Positions 8,375-17,705 of a stretch of 64,000 nucleotides of DNA are shown in pieces. A model generated the notes under the pieces. It saw nothing but the letters and a program-made list of their open reading frames with translations, did not search any database and was not told where the DNA came from. The translations under genes were made by a program, and so were the position numbers. The stretch's first letter is position 1; each line of letters opens with the position of its first letter. The DNA comes from Micromonospora okii (GTDB taxonomy: Bacteria > Actinomycetota > Actinomycetes > Mycobacteriales > Micromonosporaceae), in assembly GCF_020884795.1 (NCBI RefSeq), contig NZ_BBZF01000015.1:289328-353327 (forward strand), written 5' to 3'.

Positions 8375-8581
8375 GTCTACGGCTCCCCCGACAACCGTGC
8401 TTCGACAGCGGCTGTCGCGCTCCGGGCGATCGGCCCGGTCGGCATCATCCGCATCGCCCAGGTCGGGACATGGCCTTCGCGGTCGAGCCCGTCGTACTCA
8501 TCGCCCTTCGCCCGGCAGGTGCACCGCGCCGGGCCCGCAATCCCGTCGACGCGCGCATGCGGCGACTCAGATCCGCAAGTG

Positions 8582-8902
8582 CTACGCGATAGCGGCGATG
8601 TCGCCGTCGTCAAAATAGATCGCTTGGTGGAGGCGCCCACCGAGCGCGGCAGCGTAGCGGGCGAGGACATCCCGTCCGGAGACCTTGCCCTGCTCGATTT
8701 GAGAGACGCGACCCTTGGTAACGCCCATCCGGTCGGCGACCTGCTGCTGAGTCAGGCCGCGGGCGCGGCGCAACTCGGCGAGACGGTGCCCGACCACGCT
8801 GGCGAGCAGTTCCTGCTTGCCAGCCTCGACAGCCTGTTCGCCGCCGGCTCGTTCGACATGCTCGGCGCGGATGTCCTTCCAACGCATGTGACTGCTGCTC
8901 AT
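8582..8902 (-). CDS. XRE family HTH protein, HigA-like antitoxin type
   Basis: A 106-aa protein with a canonical XRE helix-turn-helix at residues about 41-73 (LAELRRARGLTQQQVADRMG, then a recognition helix ending in SQIEQG). The ends MRWKDIRAEHVERAGGEQAV and LHQAIYFDDGDIAAIA match the HigA antitoxins that normally follow a Gp49/HigB-like toxin. No such toxin gene is next to it; the gene upstream is the 412-aa unknown of the restriction operon, 74 bases away. AAAGGAG precedes the ATG. It may regulate the operon or be an orphan antitoxin. Confidence 0.82.
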   Translation of the reverse strand: MSSSHMRWKDIRAEHVERAGGEQAVEAGKQELLASVVGHRLAELRRARGLTQQQVADRMGVTKGRVSQIEQGKVSGRDVLARYAAALGGRLHQAIYFDDGDIAAIA

Positions 8903-8976
8903 GACTGGCGGCTCCTTTCCTTTAGCGGTGTTTCGCCACCCAGCATGAGCCCACGAGGCCGACGGTCGGCATCCGC

Positions 8977-10215
8977 TCATTTTTCGTTGTCCCCGCGCAG
9001 ACGGAGCGCTTGCTCGGCGATCAGGCTGGAGAGCTTGCCCGTCGCCGTTTTGGCCAGGTCGAGGGTCACGTTGCCGAAGCGCATGGCGGCTTCGACGCCC
9101 TCTGCTCCTGTCTCGATCGCCTTGTCCCTCACTTCCATCGCCGCCTCCGTCCATCGCCTCGCCTCCGGCGACTGTTGAGCGCGCTCGATTCCGACCCGCC
9201 CGTGGAAGTCGACGATGGCGGCCGAGATCAGGTTGCTCGACTGCACGACGGCCGGGGCATCGAACGGATGCATCAGCACCTCGGCGTTGGCCTTGCCGGC
9301 AGCCGCATCCATACGGGCCATCAGGCGTTCGGTGCACCGCGAGATAAGTTCCAGCCGGTTCTTCCGGGCCGTCTTCAGCCCGAGGCGGTGCCCGTCCAAC
9401 TCGTCCGGAGACATGTCCAGCACCCGGTCGAGTTCAAGCACGGCGACCGCGTCTTGCAACTGGAAGCAGCGGGCCAGAACAGCGAGCCACTCGCGTGCCG
9501 TGGACTCTGCCTCCTTGGCCGCCTTGGCGAGATCACCGATCCCGGTCTTGCGCTCCAACTTCTCCGCGAGTGCGTCGAGCTGACGCAACGCGTACGCCTG
9601 GGTGTCTGCGATCGTCGTCGGGGCGCCCTGCACCTTCGACCATGTGACCTCGTCGACCCGCCCCTTCTTCGCCTCGCGGACGGTCATGACCTCCTCGATG
9701 ACGAGGCCCACTCCGCCCATGCGGGCCAGCACAGCGTCCTTCTGGGCGCGGAGCACATCGTCGACCTTCTCCTCGATTCTGGCGAGATAGTCGGTGATCT
9801 CCTCCATGGCCTGTTGCATCGCAACCTGCGCCATGATCCCCGCAGCACCAGCCAGAATCGCCGGGTTACCCGCGATCGGTCCGGGCACCTTCGCGATTTG
9901 GAGCCATGACTTGATCGAGCCCGGCTGCCCCACCATCGCATGACTGACACCGGGGGTCTTGCTCGGCATCAGCCCAAATTTTTGAACCCGCTCCGCGGAC
10001 TCCTTGGTCAGCTTTACCCAGCGGCCCGAGTTGGCGGCAACCTCGGAAGCTGCTTGTGCGACCGCAGCTCCCGCGCCGAGAGCAGGCCGGAGCCTTTGCA
10101 GTCCGAGGTCCTTCGCCGGCAGCCCCTCAGAGACGAGGAAGAGTTCGACAGCCATCGGATCGCCGATGACCGCCAGCCCATCGCCGTCGCTGATGAGCTG
10201 AACCTCGTTATTCAC
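8977..10215 (-). CDS. Unrecognised 412-aa protein coupled to the Type I RM operon
   Basis: The GTG start (10215) lies inside the end of hsdM (stop 10208) and has AGGAG six bases ahead, so it is translationally coupled to the methylase. Residues 1-60 form a small alpha/beta-looking region. A hydrophobic stretch lies at about 109-135 (PGPIAGNPAILAGAAGIMAQ), followed directly by a probable coiled coil at about 136-165 (EEITDYLARIEEKVDDVLRA). The remaining 245 residues are predicted mostly helical, ending in basic residues. No nuclease, ATPase or protease motif is visible. Its position argues for a role with restriction, anti-phage defence or its control. Confidence 0.75.
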   Translation of the reverse strand: MNNEVQLISDGDGLAVIGDPMAVELFLVSEGLPAKDLGLQRLRPALGAGAAVAQAASEVAANSGRWVKLTKESAERVQKFGLMPSKTPGVSHAMVGQPGSIKSWLQIAKVPGPIAGNPAILAGAAGIMAQVAMQQAMEEITDYLARIEEKVDDVLRAQKDAVLARMGGVGLVIEEVMTVREAKKGRVDEVTWSKVQGAPTTIADTQAYALRQLDALAEKLERKTGIGDLAKAAKEAESTAREWLAVLARCFQLQDAVAVLELDRVLDMSPDELDGHRLGLKTARKNRLELISRCTERLMARMDAAAGKANAEVLMHPFDAPAVVQSSNLISAAIVDFHGRVGIERAQQSPEARRWTEAAMEVRDKAIETGAEGVEAAMRFGNVTLDLAKTATGKLSSLIAEQALRLRGDNEK

Positions 10216-11707
10216 TATCGGCTCCTGGCACAGGGGCTCCGAGGGCTTCGGCGATGGCGGCAAACTCACGCAGCGCCGCCTGAAGGTCCTCGACGATCTC
10301 CTGCGCGATGACCTCCGGTGGGAGCAGCGCGTCGGCGTCCTCCAGGGAGGCGTCCTTGAGCCAGGTGATGTCGAGGTTCACCTTGTCGCGGACAATTAGC
10401 TCGTCGTACGTGAACGCCTTGAACCGCTCAGTCTCCTCCCGCTTCGACCGGTCCTCGCCCGGCAGGTAGCAGTCCACGAAGTCCTGGAGGTGCTCGCGGC
10501 GCAGCGGGTTCTGCTTGAGTGTGAAGTGCTGGTTCGTGCGGAAGTCGTACACCCAGAGCTTTTGGGTCCACGGCTCCTCGCGGGCGCGCTTGCGCTCGAA
10601 GAACAGCACGTTGGCCTTCACGCCGCCCGCGTAGAAGATGCCGGTGGGCAGGCGCAGCATGGTGTGCAGGTCATACTGCTTGAGCAGCCGGCGGCGGATC
10701 GCCTCGCCCGCGCCGCCCTCGAAGAGCACGTTGTCCGGCAGGACGACCGCCGCCCGCCCGTCGATCTCCAGCAACGAGGCGATGTGCTGGACGAAGTTGA
10801 GCTGCTTGTTGGCGGTGGTCGCCCAGAAGTCCGGGCGCTCGATCTCGCGCTCCTCCCGCGTGGCCTTGCCGTCCTTCCCCACCATCCTGATCGAGGAGCT
10901 GCGCCCGAACGGCGGGTTGGCGAGGACTAGGCTGACCCGCTGACTCGGCTCCCGGCCGAGCGCGTCTCCCACGGTGATGAGCGATGGGCCGTTCGGGGTG
11001 CCGATGCCGTGCAGCAGCATGTTCATGGCTGCCAGGCGCGCCGTGCCGTCGACCAGCTCCGTGCCGGTGATCGCTCCGTTGGCGAGCCGCCTCCGCTGGT
11101 CCGGCGTGAGCGCGTCGCCGTGCTCACGCTGTATGTGCTCGAAGGCCGCCAGAAGGAAGCCGCCCGTGCCGCAGGCCGGGTCGGTGATCGTGTCGTCGGG
11201 GGTGGGCAGCATGCAGTCGACCATCGCGGCGGTCAGGGCGCGCGGGGTGAAGTATTGCCCCGCGCCGGACTTCGCGTCCTCGGCACCCTTGGCCAGCAGT
11301 TCCTCATAGGCGTCGCCCTTGACGTCGACTCCGGCGCTCGACCACTTCTCCTTGTCGATCAGGTCCACGATCAGCCGCTTGAGCTTCGCCGGGTCCTGGA
11401 TTTTGTTCTGCGCCTTGCGGAAGATGGTGCCGAGGGTGCCACCCTCGCGGGCCAGCCCGGTGAGGATGTGCCGGTACTGCACCTCCAGTGCGTCACCCTC
11501 GGCGTCGAGCAGGGTTTGCCAGCTCAGCTCGTCCGGCACGATCTGCTCCGGCCGAAGCCTCCGGTTGGCCCGCTCGTCGGCCATCTTGAGGAACAGCAGA
11601 TAGGTCAACTGCTCCACGTAGTCGATGGTCGAGACGCCGTCGTCGCGGAGCACATCGCAGTAGTTCCAGAGCTTCTGCACCAGCCGGCGCGAATCCACAG
11701 TGCTCAC
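10208..11707 (-). CDS. hsdM: Type I restriction-modification methylase subunit
   Basis: N6-adenine methyltransferase subunit; together with HsdS it methylates the recognition site using S-adenosylmethionine. The N-terminal HsdM helical domain (LVQKLWNYCDVLRDDGVSTI) is followed by the SAM-binding DPACGTGGFLLAAFEHI near residues 171-187 and the catalytic NPPF near 262-265. The 499-aa length is typical. Its GTG start overlaps the hsdS stop (GTGA at 11704-11707), and its end overlaps the next gene by eight bases, so four genes are tightly coupled. Confidence 0.95.
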   Translation of the reverse strand: MSTVDSRRLVQKLWNYCDVLRDDGVSTIDYVEQLTYLLFLKMADERANRRLRPEQIVPDELSWQTLLDAEGDALEVQYRHILTGLAREGGTLGTIFRKAQNKIQDPAKLKRLIVDLIDKEKWSSAGVDVKGDAYEELLAKGAEDAKSGAGQYFTPRALTAAMVDCMLPTPDDTITDPACGTGGFLLAAFEHIQREHGDALTPDQRRRLANGAITGTELVDGTARLAAMNMLLHGIGTPNGPSLITVGDALGREPSQRVSLVLANPPFGRSSSIRMVGKDGKATREEREIERPDFWATTANKQLNFVQHIASLLEIDGRAAVVLPDNVLFEGGAGEAIRRRLLKQYDLHTMLRLPTGIFYAGGVKANVLFFERKRAREEPWTQKLWVYDFRTNQHFTLKQNPLRREHLQDFVDCYLPGEDRSKREETERFKAFTYDELIVRDKVNLDITWLKDASLEDADALLPPEVIAQEIVEDLQAALREFAAIAEALGAPVPGADSE

Positions 11708-13122
11708 AGCCGCAAAGCCTCCTGCTGGTAGTCGTCGCCGGTCACGCTGGTCGGCGGAGCCGACAGTTCCTTCGCGGTACGCCGAGAGCGCCCCCGCTGC
11801 TGCGGGACGCTGGCCGCCCGTTGGGCCTTGATCCGGGCCAGCAACTCCGACGCCGGCTCGTCGTCTGGGTCCTGCGGCACGAGCCTCCCCGCAAACGCCT
11901 CAATGAGAAGGCTCCGTTGCAGGCGGACTCCACGCTCGATTAGGAGTCCAAGCATCTCGCCCGAGTAGGTCAATCCAGAAGCAACGGCAGTCCACCGCGC
12001 AAGGACCGCATCCTGCTCAATCAAATTAGGCACAGGGAGCACCACCCCTTCCAACATTCGCTGATTAATCTTATATATCCCAGCAGTCGTCCGGGCCATA
12101 TTTTCAATTTGCCGCCTCACGAAGGATGAGCTCCAGGCAAGCGACAAATAATCAGGCCGAATCTTAAGAACATCCGGGCGAACGCGAATCAAAGTGTCAG
12201 GAAATGCGACTGGACTTAACACATCACCAACCAAACCACCACGGCCGACCAAGCGCAGGGAGCCATTTCCACGACTTACCAAGAAATCCCCTTGCCGGAC
12301 AAGGAACGGCGCAGCCTGAACATCATCCCAATCACCTGATTTTTGTTTTGTCAGATCAATGCCGCCGTCATGCAAGGCGGTCAGCCGGAGGACGGGAAAA
12401 CCTCCGACACGCGTCGGTACAGAACGGCCATTAATGAGCCGCTCAGCCAATAACGACTTCAGAGGCAACCTCGGAACCCACGAAGCCTCAAGGAGTTGAT
12501 CCCGCAGGCGATGTGCCAAAGAACCGCCCCTCATGCGAGCAGCACGGAGTCCCTGAACAGCAGCGCTGGCTCGCGAAAGGTGGTCATCGAGCTCAGCGAC
12601 GATGCGGCACTGCTCAGAGAGCGGCGGAAGCGGCAGAGGAATATCTTCAACCGTACGCGACGACAGATGCTTGACCGTCACTGAAGAAGTTTTATCTCGA
12701 ATTGCATCTAAATAACCTTGCAACACGAGAACCAGGAAACGTGCGCTATAGAGCTCGGGATTGCGGACAGACAATCTGCAGACACGCTGATTTAATAAGC
12801 CTCGGGGACCCTTCCATATCGCCACGCGGAAATCGCCGTCCATCCCGATGAGAATGTGGCCCGGATAGACCAGATAGCACGACTCGTAACCGCCAGCATA
12901 GTAGGTACCCGATTCAGCCTTGCCCACATCACGAATTCTAATCAGCGGCAGACCTTCTCCATCTTGGTTGAAGTGCCTCGACGAAAAAGCAGCACCGTTT
13001 TGGACGTTGGCGATATCACCCAGGCGAACGCGCTCCCAGGACTCGTGTTTCGATAGCAGCCCGGGATTGAGGCGGGACTCAGCCTCGTCCACGATTTCCT
13101 GCACACTTAGAGTAAGCGTCAC
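11704..13122 (-). CDS. hsdS: Type I restriction-modification specificity subunit
   Basis: This subunit chooses the DNA target for HsdM and HsdR. It has the expected two-repeat layout. The first target recognition domain starts ESWERVRLGDIANVQNG. The first conserved spacer is around LPLPPLSEQCRIVAELDDHL. The second recognition domain starts near VPRLPLKSLLAERLINGRS, and a second spacer has LPVPNLIEQDAVLARWTAV and an EAFAGRLVPQDP end. The length is 472 aa. Base composition drops clearly in the recognition domains (AT-rich runs around 12040-12130 and 12680-12800), as expected when these domains are exchanged by recombination. ATGA overlap with hsdR. Confidence 0.93.
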   Translation of the reverse strand: MTLTLSVQEIVDEAESRLNPGLLSKHESWERVRLGDIANVQNGAAFSSRHFNQDGEGLPLIRIRDVGKAESGTYYAGGYESCYLVYPGHILIGMDGDFRVAIWKGPRGLLNQRVCRLSVRNPELYSARFLVLVLQGYLDAIRDKTSSVTVKHLSSRTVEDIPLPLPPLSEQCRIVAELDDHLSRASAAVQGLRAARMRGGSLAHRLRDQLLEASWVPRLPLKSLLAERLINGRSVPTRVGGFPVLRLTALHDGGIDLTKQKSGDWDDVQAAPFLVRQGDFLVSRGNGSLRLVGRGGLVGDVLSPVAFPDTLIRVRPDVLKIRPDYLSLAWSSSFVRRQIENMARTTAGIYKINQRMLEGVVLPVPNLIEQDAVLARWTAVASGLTYSGEMLGLLIERGVRLQRSLLIEAFAGRLVPQDPDDEPASELLARIKAQRAASVPQQRGRSRRTAKELSAPPTSVTGDDYQQEALRL

Positions 13123-16100
13123 GCCGGCAGCTCCCGGTTCAGCTCGTCCAGTAGTGGCTCGCCGCGGTCGCCGAACGTGTTCGCGTACCCGTCGATGCCG
13201 CCACGTTCCGTGAACGGCGCGCCCTCCAGGTCGTCGGGGGTGATCTCCACGCTGACCGCTATCACGTTCTTAATCCTCTCCAGCCACCACACCTGGTCGG
13301 CAGTGAAGGTAGCCCCCGCCTGCTCCTGCCGCAGCAGCCACCCACGGAAGCGCTCCTCAACGGACGTCCGGTATGGATGAAGCTCCTGGTCAAGCCCCAG
13401 TTCGTACCGGATGAGGGAAACCAGGTCGGTCACCCCGCGCGGGCCTGGCTGCGCCGAGGTCCGTCCGAGCAGGACGTATGCCTTCCACAGCGACTCCGGC
13501 GTCCACGCCTGCGGGGGCCGGCCGATACGGGCGGCCAACTCCCTGAGCTGGTCGTAGCTGATCCGGCCGCGGCTCTCGTAGAAGACCTGCAACACGGCGA
13601 TCTCGTCGCGGTGCTGCTCCAGGTAATCGCGCCAGCTCCGCACGATCACCCGCGCGCGTTCCTCGGGCGGCACGCCGGCCGCCGAGACGAGCTGGTCGAC
13701 GTTGACCTCGTCGATCGTGATGTCGTGCGAGCGCCGGATCTCCAGGATGCGGTCGCGCAGCGGCAGGTTCGCGGCGAGCGGGCGCAGCGCGCCCGCCAGC
13801 AGATCCCGTACGGCCTCCGGTCCGGACTGGTTGGCCGGGTGGAGGCGCTCGGGGGCGACCGCGTCGACCATGCCGCGCACGATCGCCCGCAGCGACTGGC
13901 CGCCCAGCTCGGCCAGCTCGGCGCGCTCGGGGTCGGTGAGCTGGCGGTCGAGCCGGGCCAGCCGGGACGCGAGGGTGGCCACCTCGTCCGCGTCGGCGGT
14001 GAGCGTGCCGGCCTTGCGGAGCAGGTCGCGCAGCGAGACCTGCTTCTCGGAGTGGTGTTGCAGCGGCGACGCCGCGTCCAGGTCGGCCTCGGTGACACCG
14101 ACCGCGTCCACGATCACGAAGCGGTCCTTGACCTGCGCGTCGGGGGTGACGGCCTGGAAGTCGGCCGGGTCGATGGTGCGAGCCCCGCGCCCCTTCATCT
14201 GCTCGAAGTAGGTGCCGCTGCGCACCGGACGGAGGAAGAAGACGCACTCCAGGGGCTTGACGTCCGTGCCGGTGGCGATCATGTCGACGGTCACCGCGAT
14301 CCGCAGCTCGGGGCTGTTGCGAAACGCCTGGATGAGGGCGTCGGGGTTGTCGCCGTCCCGGCGCGACGAGTAGGTGATCTTCTTGGCGAAGTCGTTGCCG
14401 CGCCCGAAGACGTCGCGGACCATCGCCACGATCTCCTCGGCGTGGTTGTCGTCGCAGGCGAAGATCAGCGTCTTCGGCACGGTGGAGCGGCCCGGGAAGA
14501 TCTCGGTGAAGAGGCGCTTGCGGAAGGTATCCAGCACGAGCTTGAGCTGCCCCTTGGAGATTACCGACCGGCCGACCTGGCTGCCGCCGTACGTAAAGTC
14601 GTCCTCCAGCTCCTCGTAGCGCTCGGCGCGGGTGCGGCGGTCCCGGCGCGGCACGACGGTGCCGGGCTCGATGGTTCCGCCGGACTCGGTGATCTCGGTC
14701 TTGATCCGGTACACGTCGAAGTCGACGTTGACGCCGTCGGCGACCGCCTGCTCATAGGTGTACTCCGAGACGAGGTTCTGGCCGAAGAAGCCGAGGGTCT
14801 GCGCGACGGGCGTGGCGGTCAGCCCGACCACGAACGCGTCGAAGTACTCGATCACCGCCCGCCACTTGCCGTAGATCGAGCGGTGGCACTCGTCCACTAC
14901 GATCAGGTCGAACGTCTCCGGCGGGAGCTGCGGGTTGTAGCCGACCTCGGCCGGGGCGTCCAGGTCGTAGCTGTCGTACCTCTGGTCGTCGGCGTCGGGG
15001 TCGGGCAGCTCCGCGCCGCGCAGCGCCCCGTACAGCCGCTGGATCGTGGAGATCACCACGTTGGACGAGTCGAGCATCCCGGCCCCGGTGAGCCGGTCGA
15101 CGGCGTACAGCTCGGTGAACTTCCGGCCGTCGTCCGGCGTCTGGTAGCCGGCGTACTCGCGGAGGGTCTGCTTGCCCAGGTTGTTCCGGTCGACCAGGAA
15201 GAGGACGCGGCGGGCGCGGGCGTGCTTGAGCAGCCGGTAGCTGGCCGTCACCGCCGTGAACGTCTTTCCCGCGCCCGTGGCCATCTGCACGAGAGCGCGC
15301 GGCCGGTCCTCGGCGAGCGATTGCTCCAGGCCCTCGATGGCATCGGCCTGCGCGTCGCGCAGGCCGGCCCGCTTCAGCTCCGGCATCCGGCGCAGCCGGG
15401 CGCGCAGGGTGGGCGCGGCCGGGTCGTCGTCCGCCTCCCGCATCCACCGCGCGAGCGTCTCCGGCCGGTGGAAGGCGAAGACCTCCCGGGTACGCGGGAA
15501 CGGGTCGAGCCCGTTGACGAAGGCGGTCTCGGTGCCGGTGGCGACGTACCCGAACGGAAGGAGCGCGTCGTCGCGCCGCCAGGCGCTCAGCTTCTGCGCG
15601 CGGGTCAGCCCGGCGCGGTACCGGTCGAGCTGCGCCTCCACGCCGCGCGGGGCGGTGCCCTCCCGCTTGGCCTCGATCACGCCGACGAGCTTCTGGTCGA
15701 CGTAGAGCAGGTAGTCGGCGCGGCCCGTCGCCAGGGTCACCTCGCGCACGGCGACGCCCCGCCCGGCGAACAGATCGATTCGGTTGAGGTCCTGCACCAG
15801 CCAGCCGGCGGCGGTGAGCTGGCGGTCGATCTCGACGCGGGTCTGCGCCTCGTTCAGCGGCTCCCGGGAGGCTCGGCGCGCGCGGGCGATGAACGCCTCC
15901 CGCCCGGCGGCGGAAACCTTCGCCGGTTTCGCGCTGTCGAATGCCCGCTGCGCCGCCTCGGCCGCCGGCTCCAGGCGGGCCACCAGCGCGGCGGCCTCCG
16001 TCCGACCGGCGTCGGCGGCCCGTACCGCCGCCTCGGCGGCTTGGGCGGCCTCGGCCTGGGCCTGGGCCAGGGAGGGCTTCCCCGCCAGCAGCAGCTTGGC

Positions 16101-16613
16101 CTCGGCGAGTTCCCGCTTGTACCGGTCGATCTCGGCCTGAAGGCCGGCCGCGATGGCGGCGGGGACCTGGGCGGGCGGCGGGGTGGGCGGCACGAAGCCG
16201 ATCGGTGAGCGGTCGTCGGTCGTGGCGCGGTGGAACCACAGGCCCAGCTCGAAGCAGGTACGCAGCAGCTCCAGCGCCGCGCGCAGCTCGCTGAGGTGCC
16301 CGTGCACCGCCTCGTTACCGACGTTGCGCAGCCGCTCGAAGGCGGCGAACACGTGCGGCACGAGGGTGCCATCGGCGTCGAGCGCCTGCACCTGGTGCAC
16401 GAAGTTGGTGCTCTGTGCCTTCGCCCCGGTGCGCCGGACCAGGTCCCGGGCCAGCACCTCGCCGAAGCTGCGGGTCTTGACCATGGCGGCCTGGGCGTCG
16501 ACGTAGACGAGCGACTCGGCGCCCGCGCCGTACCAGAGCAGCAGCGGGTGCCGCGCCAGAAAGCCGAAGTTGGCGGACTGCTTCGCCAGGCGGCGCAACT
16601 CTTCAGGATCCAC
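13119..16613 (-). CDS. hsdR: Type I restriction enzyme, endonuclease/translocase subunit
   Basis: A 1164-aa motor and nuclease subunit that cuts unmethylated DNA after ATP-driven translocation. It starts with a DUF4145-like helical domain and a long coiled-coil region (about 160-230), then the HSDR N-terminal nuclease region (VREVTLATGRADYLLYVDQK with VIEAKREG, about 285-315). The helicase core follows: MATGAGKTF near 443, DECHRS near 572 and GRGARTID near 803. An EcoEI-type C-terminal domain ends it. The start is a GTG preceded by GGAG. It is the first gene of the operon, so its promoter should lie at 16614-16790. Confidence 0.94.
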   Translation of the reverse strand: MDPEELRRLAKQSANFGFLARHPLLLWYGAGAESLVYVDAQAAMVKTRSFGEVLARDLVRRTGAKAQSTNFVHQVQALDADGTLVPHVFAAFERLRNVGNEAVHGHLSELRAALELLRTCFELGLWFHRATTDDRSPIGFVPPTPPPAQVPAAIAAGLQAEIDRYKRELAEAKLLLAGKPSLAQAQAEAAQAAEAAVRAADAGRTEAAALVARLEPAAEAAQRAFDSAKPAKVSAAGREAFIARARRASREPLNEAQTRVEIDRQLTAAGWLVQDLNRIDLFAGRGVAVREVTLATGRADYLLYVDQKLVGVIEAKREGTAPRGVEAQLDRYRAGLTRAQKLSAWRRDDALLPFGYVATGTETAFVNGLDPFPRTREVFAFHRPETLARWMREADDDPAAPTLRARLRRMPELKRAGLRDAQADAIEGLEQSLAEDRPRALVQMATGAGKTFTAVTASYRLLKHARARRVLFLVDRNNLGKQTLREYAGYQTPDDGRKFTELYAVDRLTGAGMLDSSNVVISTIQRLYGALRGAELPDPDADDQRYDSYDLDAPAEVGYNPQLPPETFDLIVVDECHRSIYGKWRAVIEYFDAFVVGLTATPVAQTLGFFGQNLVSEYTYEQAVADGVNVDFDVYRIKTEITESGGTIEPGTVVPRRDRRTRAERYEELEDDFTYGGSQVGRSVISKGQLKLVLDTFRKRLFTEIFPGRSTVPKTLIFACDDNHAEEIVAMVRDVFGRGNDFAKKITYSSRRDGDNPDALIQAFRNSPELRIAVTVDMIATGTDVKPLECVFFLRPVRSGTYFEQMKGRGARTIDPADFQAVTPDAQVKDRFVIVDAVGVTEADLDAASPLQHHSEKQVSLRDLLRKAGTLTADADEVATLASRLARLDRQLTDPERAELAELGGQSLRAIVRGMVDAVAPERLHPANQSGPEAVRDLLAGALRPLAANLPLRDRILEIRRSHDITIDEVNVDQLVSAAGVPPEERARVIVRSWRDYLEQHRDEIAVLQVFYESRGRISYDQLRELAARIGRPPQAWTPESLWKAYVLLGRTSAQPGPRGVTDLVSLIRYELGLDQELHPYRTSVEERFRGWLLRQEQAGATFTADQVWWLERIKNVIAVSVEITPDDLEGAPFTERGGIDGYANTFGDRGEPLLDELNRELPA

Positions 16614-16792
16614 GACGCTCCACGTCCAATGTCGACAGTGAACACGACAGGATATGGATCACCACACATGTTGTCGAGCGCACGTGTATCGGCTATCCGA
16701 CAGATCTTCACGACAGGCATCGGTGGTCGTCGCCGACCGATCGGCCAAGATTCTTTTGATCATCGTGGGACCGACAGGAGACGGGGAGAGCC
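16614..16792. promoter_or_regulatory. Divergent promoter region of hsdR and the acidic gene
   Basis: This is the gap of 179 bases between hsdR and the gene at 16793, relatively AT-rich (for example around 16640-16700 and 16745-16760). It must hold the promoter of the restriction operon. The plus-strand gene has GGGGAGAG ahead of its ATG. No clear operator palindrome is visible. Confidence 0.45.
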
Positions 16793-17458
16793 ATGCCGGA
16801 CAGCGTTCCCAGCACCGAGGACGAGGTGTTGGAGCGGCTCGAAGATGAGATCGCGTTCCTGGCCGAGAACCTGGCCGTAGCATGCGGAGAGATCGACGAG
16901 TTGGCCTACGAGCTCGACGACCATCTCGCCGAGAACGACCTCGAGCGGGTGGAGAGCGCCGTCAATCAGCTCGAGGGCCTCCTGGACGAGGAGGTGGCCG
17001 GTGACCTGGTCAGCTTGGCAAGACTTTGCGCCGTCCGCGACGGGCACCCCGCCGACGAGGACAGGAACGACCCGCCGGTCCCCACGCTGACCGCTGACGA
17101 GCTTCCTCCTTTCGTCCCCGACCAGGACCAAGAGGACGAGGACGAGGCCCGGATCGACAACCTGCGGGAGCGGATGGGCACCGTCGCCGATCACCTCCGC
17201 TCACTGTTCAGCTTCACCAGCGACCGGTTCGGGTCGGCCAGAACGGCGGCCGAGCATGGGTACGTCGGGCGGTCACTGAGCGAGCTGCGGCTGGCGCGGA
17301 AGGCAGCGGCGGAAGTGCCCCCCGGCTACAAGCTCTGGATGCGGTGCCTGAACGACCTGTATCTCGTCAGCCCGAGCAGCCTGGGTGCATACGGGCACAT
17401 GCTGATGGATTTTGAGGCATTCCTCCAGGCCGAGCGCCCAGGGCGCGCCAGCGGGTGA
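16793..17458 (+). CDS. Acidic hypothetical protein, 221 aa
   Basis: Divergent from hsdR, with a GGGGAGAG ribosome binding site. Residues 1-80 are strongly acidic and heptad-like (EDEVLERLEDEIAFLAENLA), so probably a coiled coil. A disordered acidic linker follows at about 105-120 (PDQDQEDEDEARIDNLRE), then a helical C-terminal part with KLWMRCLNDLYLVSPSSLGA. No enzyme motif is visible. Its place beside a restriction operon and its acidic, DNA-mimic-like charge are suggestive only. It could equally be an unrelated resident gene. Confidence 0.65.
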   Translation: MPDSVPSTEDEVLERLEDEIAFLAENLAVACGEIDELAYELDDHLAENDLERVESAVNQLEGLLDEEVAGDLVSLARLCAVRDGHPADEDRNDPPVPTLTADELPPFVPDQDQEDEDEARIDNLRERMGTVADHLRSLFSFTSDRFGSARTAAEHGYVGRSLSELRLARKAAAEVPPGYKLWMRCLNDLYLVSPSSLGAYGHMLMDFEAFLQAERPGRASG

Positions 17459-17705
17459 TCGACTCCGCAGCACGGCCCCGGGGGCCGCCCTTGATCGACT
17501 CGGTGTCGGCGACATTGCGCCTTCACCCGCCAACGGAACACCCCATGTCGGCGACATGGTGTCGGTCAAGGGCTCGCTCGCTCACACGCAGGCGGCCCAC
17601 GGACTCGGTCGCTGACGACCGCCCGGCTGCGGCGAGCCGGGCAGCGGGCCACGGGACCGGGGCTTGGCGGCGGGAGCCGTCATGGATATCACCACGGCGC
17701 GGGCG
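17459..17705. other. Intergenic gap between convergent genes
   Basis: This is 247 bases between the acidic gene and the end of the LysR gene. Short frames cross it but have no ribosome binding sites and poor codon pattern. The repeated 'cggcgacat' segments at about 17506-17560 are the only structure I noticed. This is the likely right edge of the accessory block. Confidence 0.4.

Noticed and set aside
7380-17460. Integrative element with attachment sites around the restriction block
   Set aside because: No integrase, tRNA or flanking direct repeats were found, so only the term accessory block is justified.
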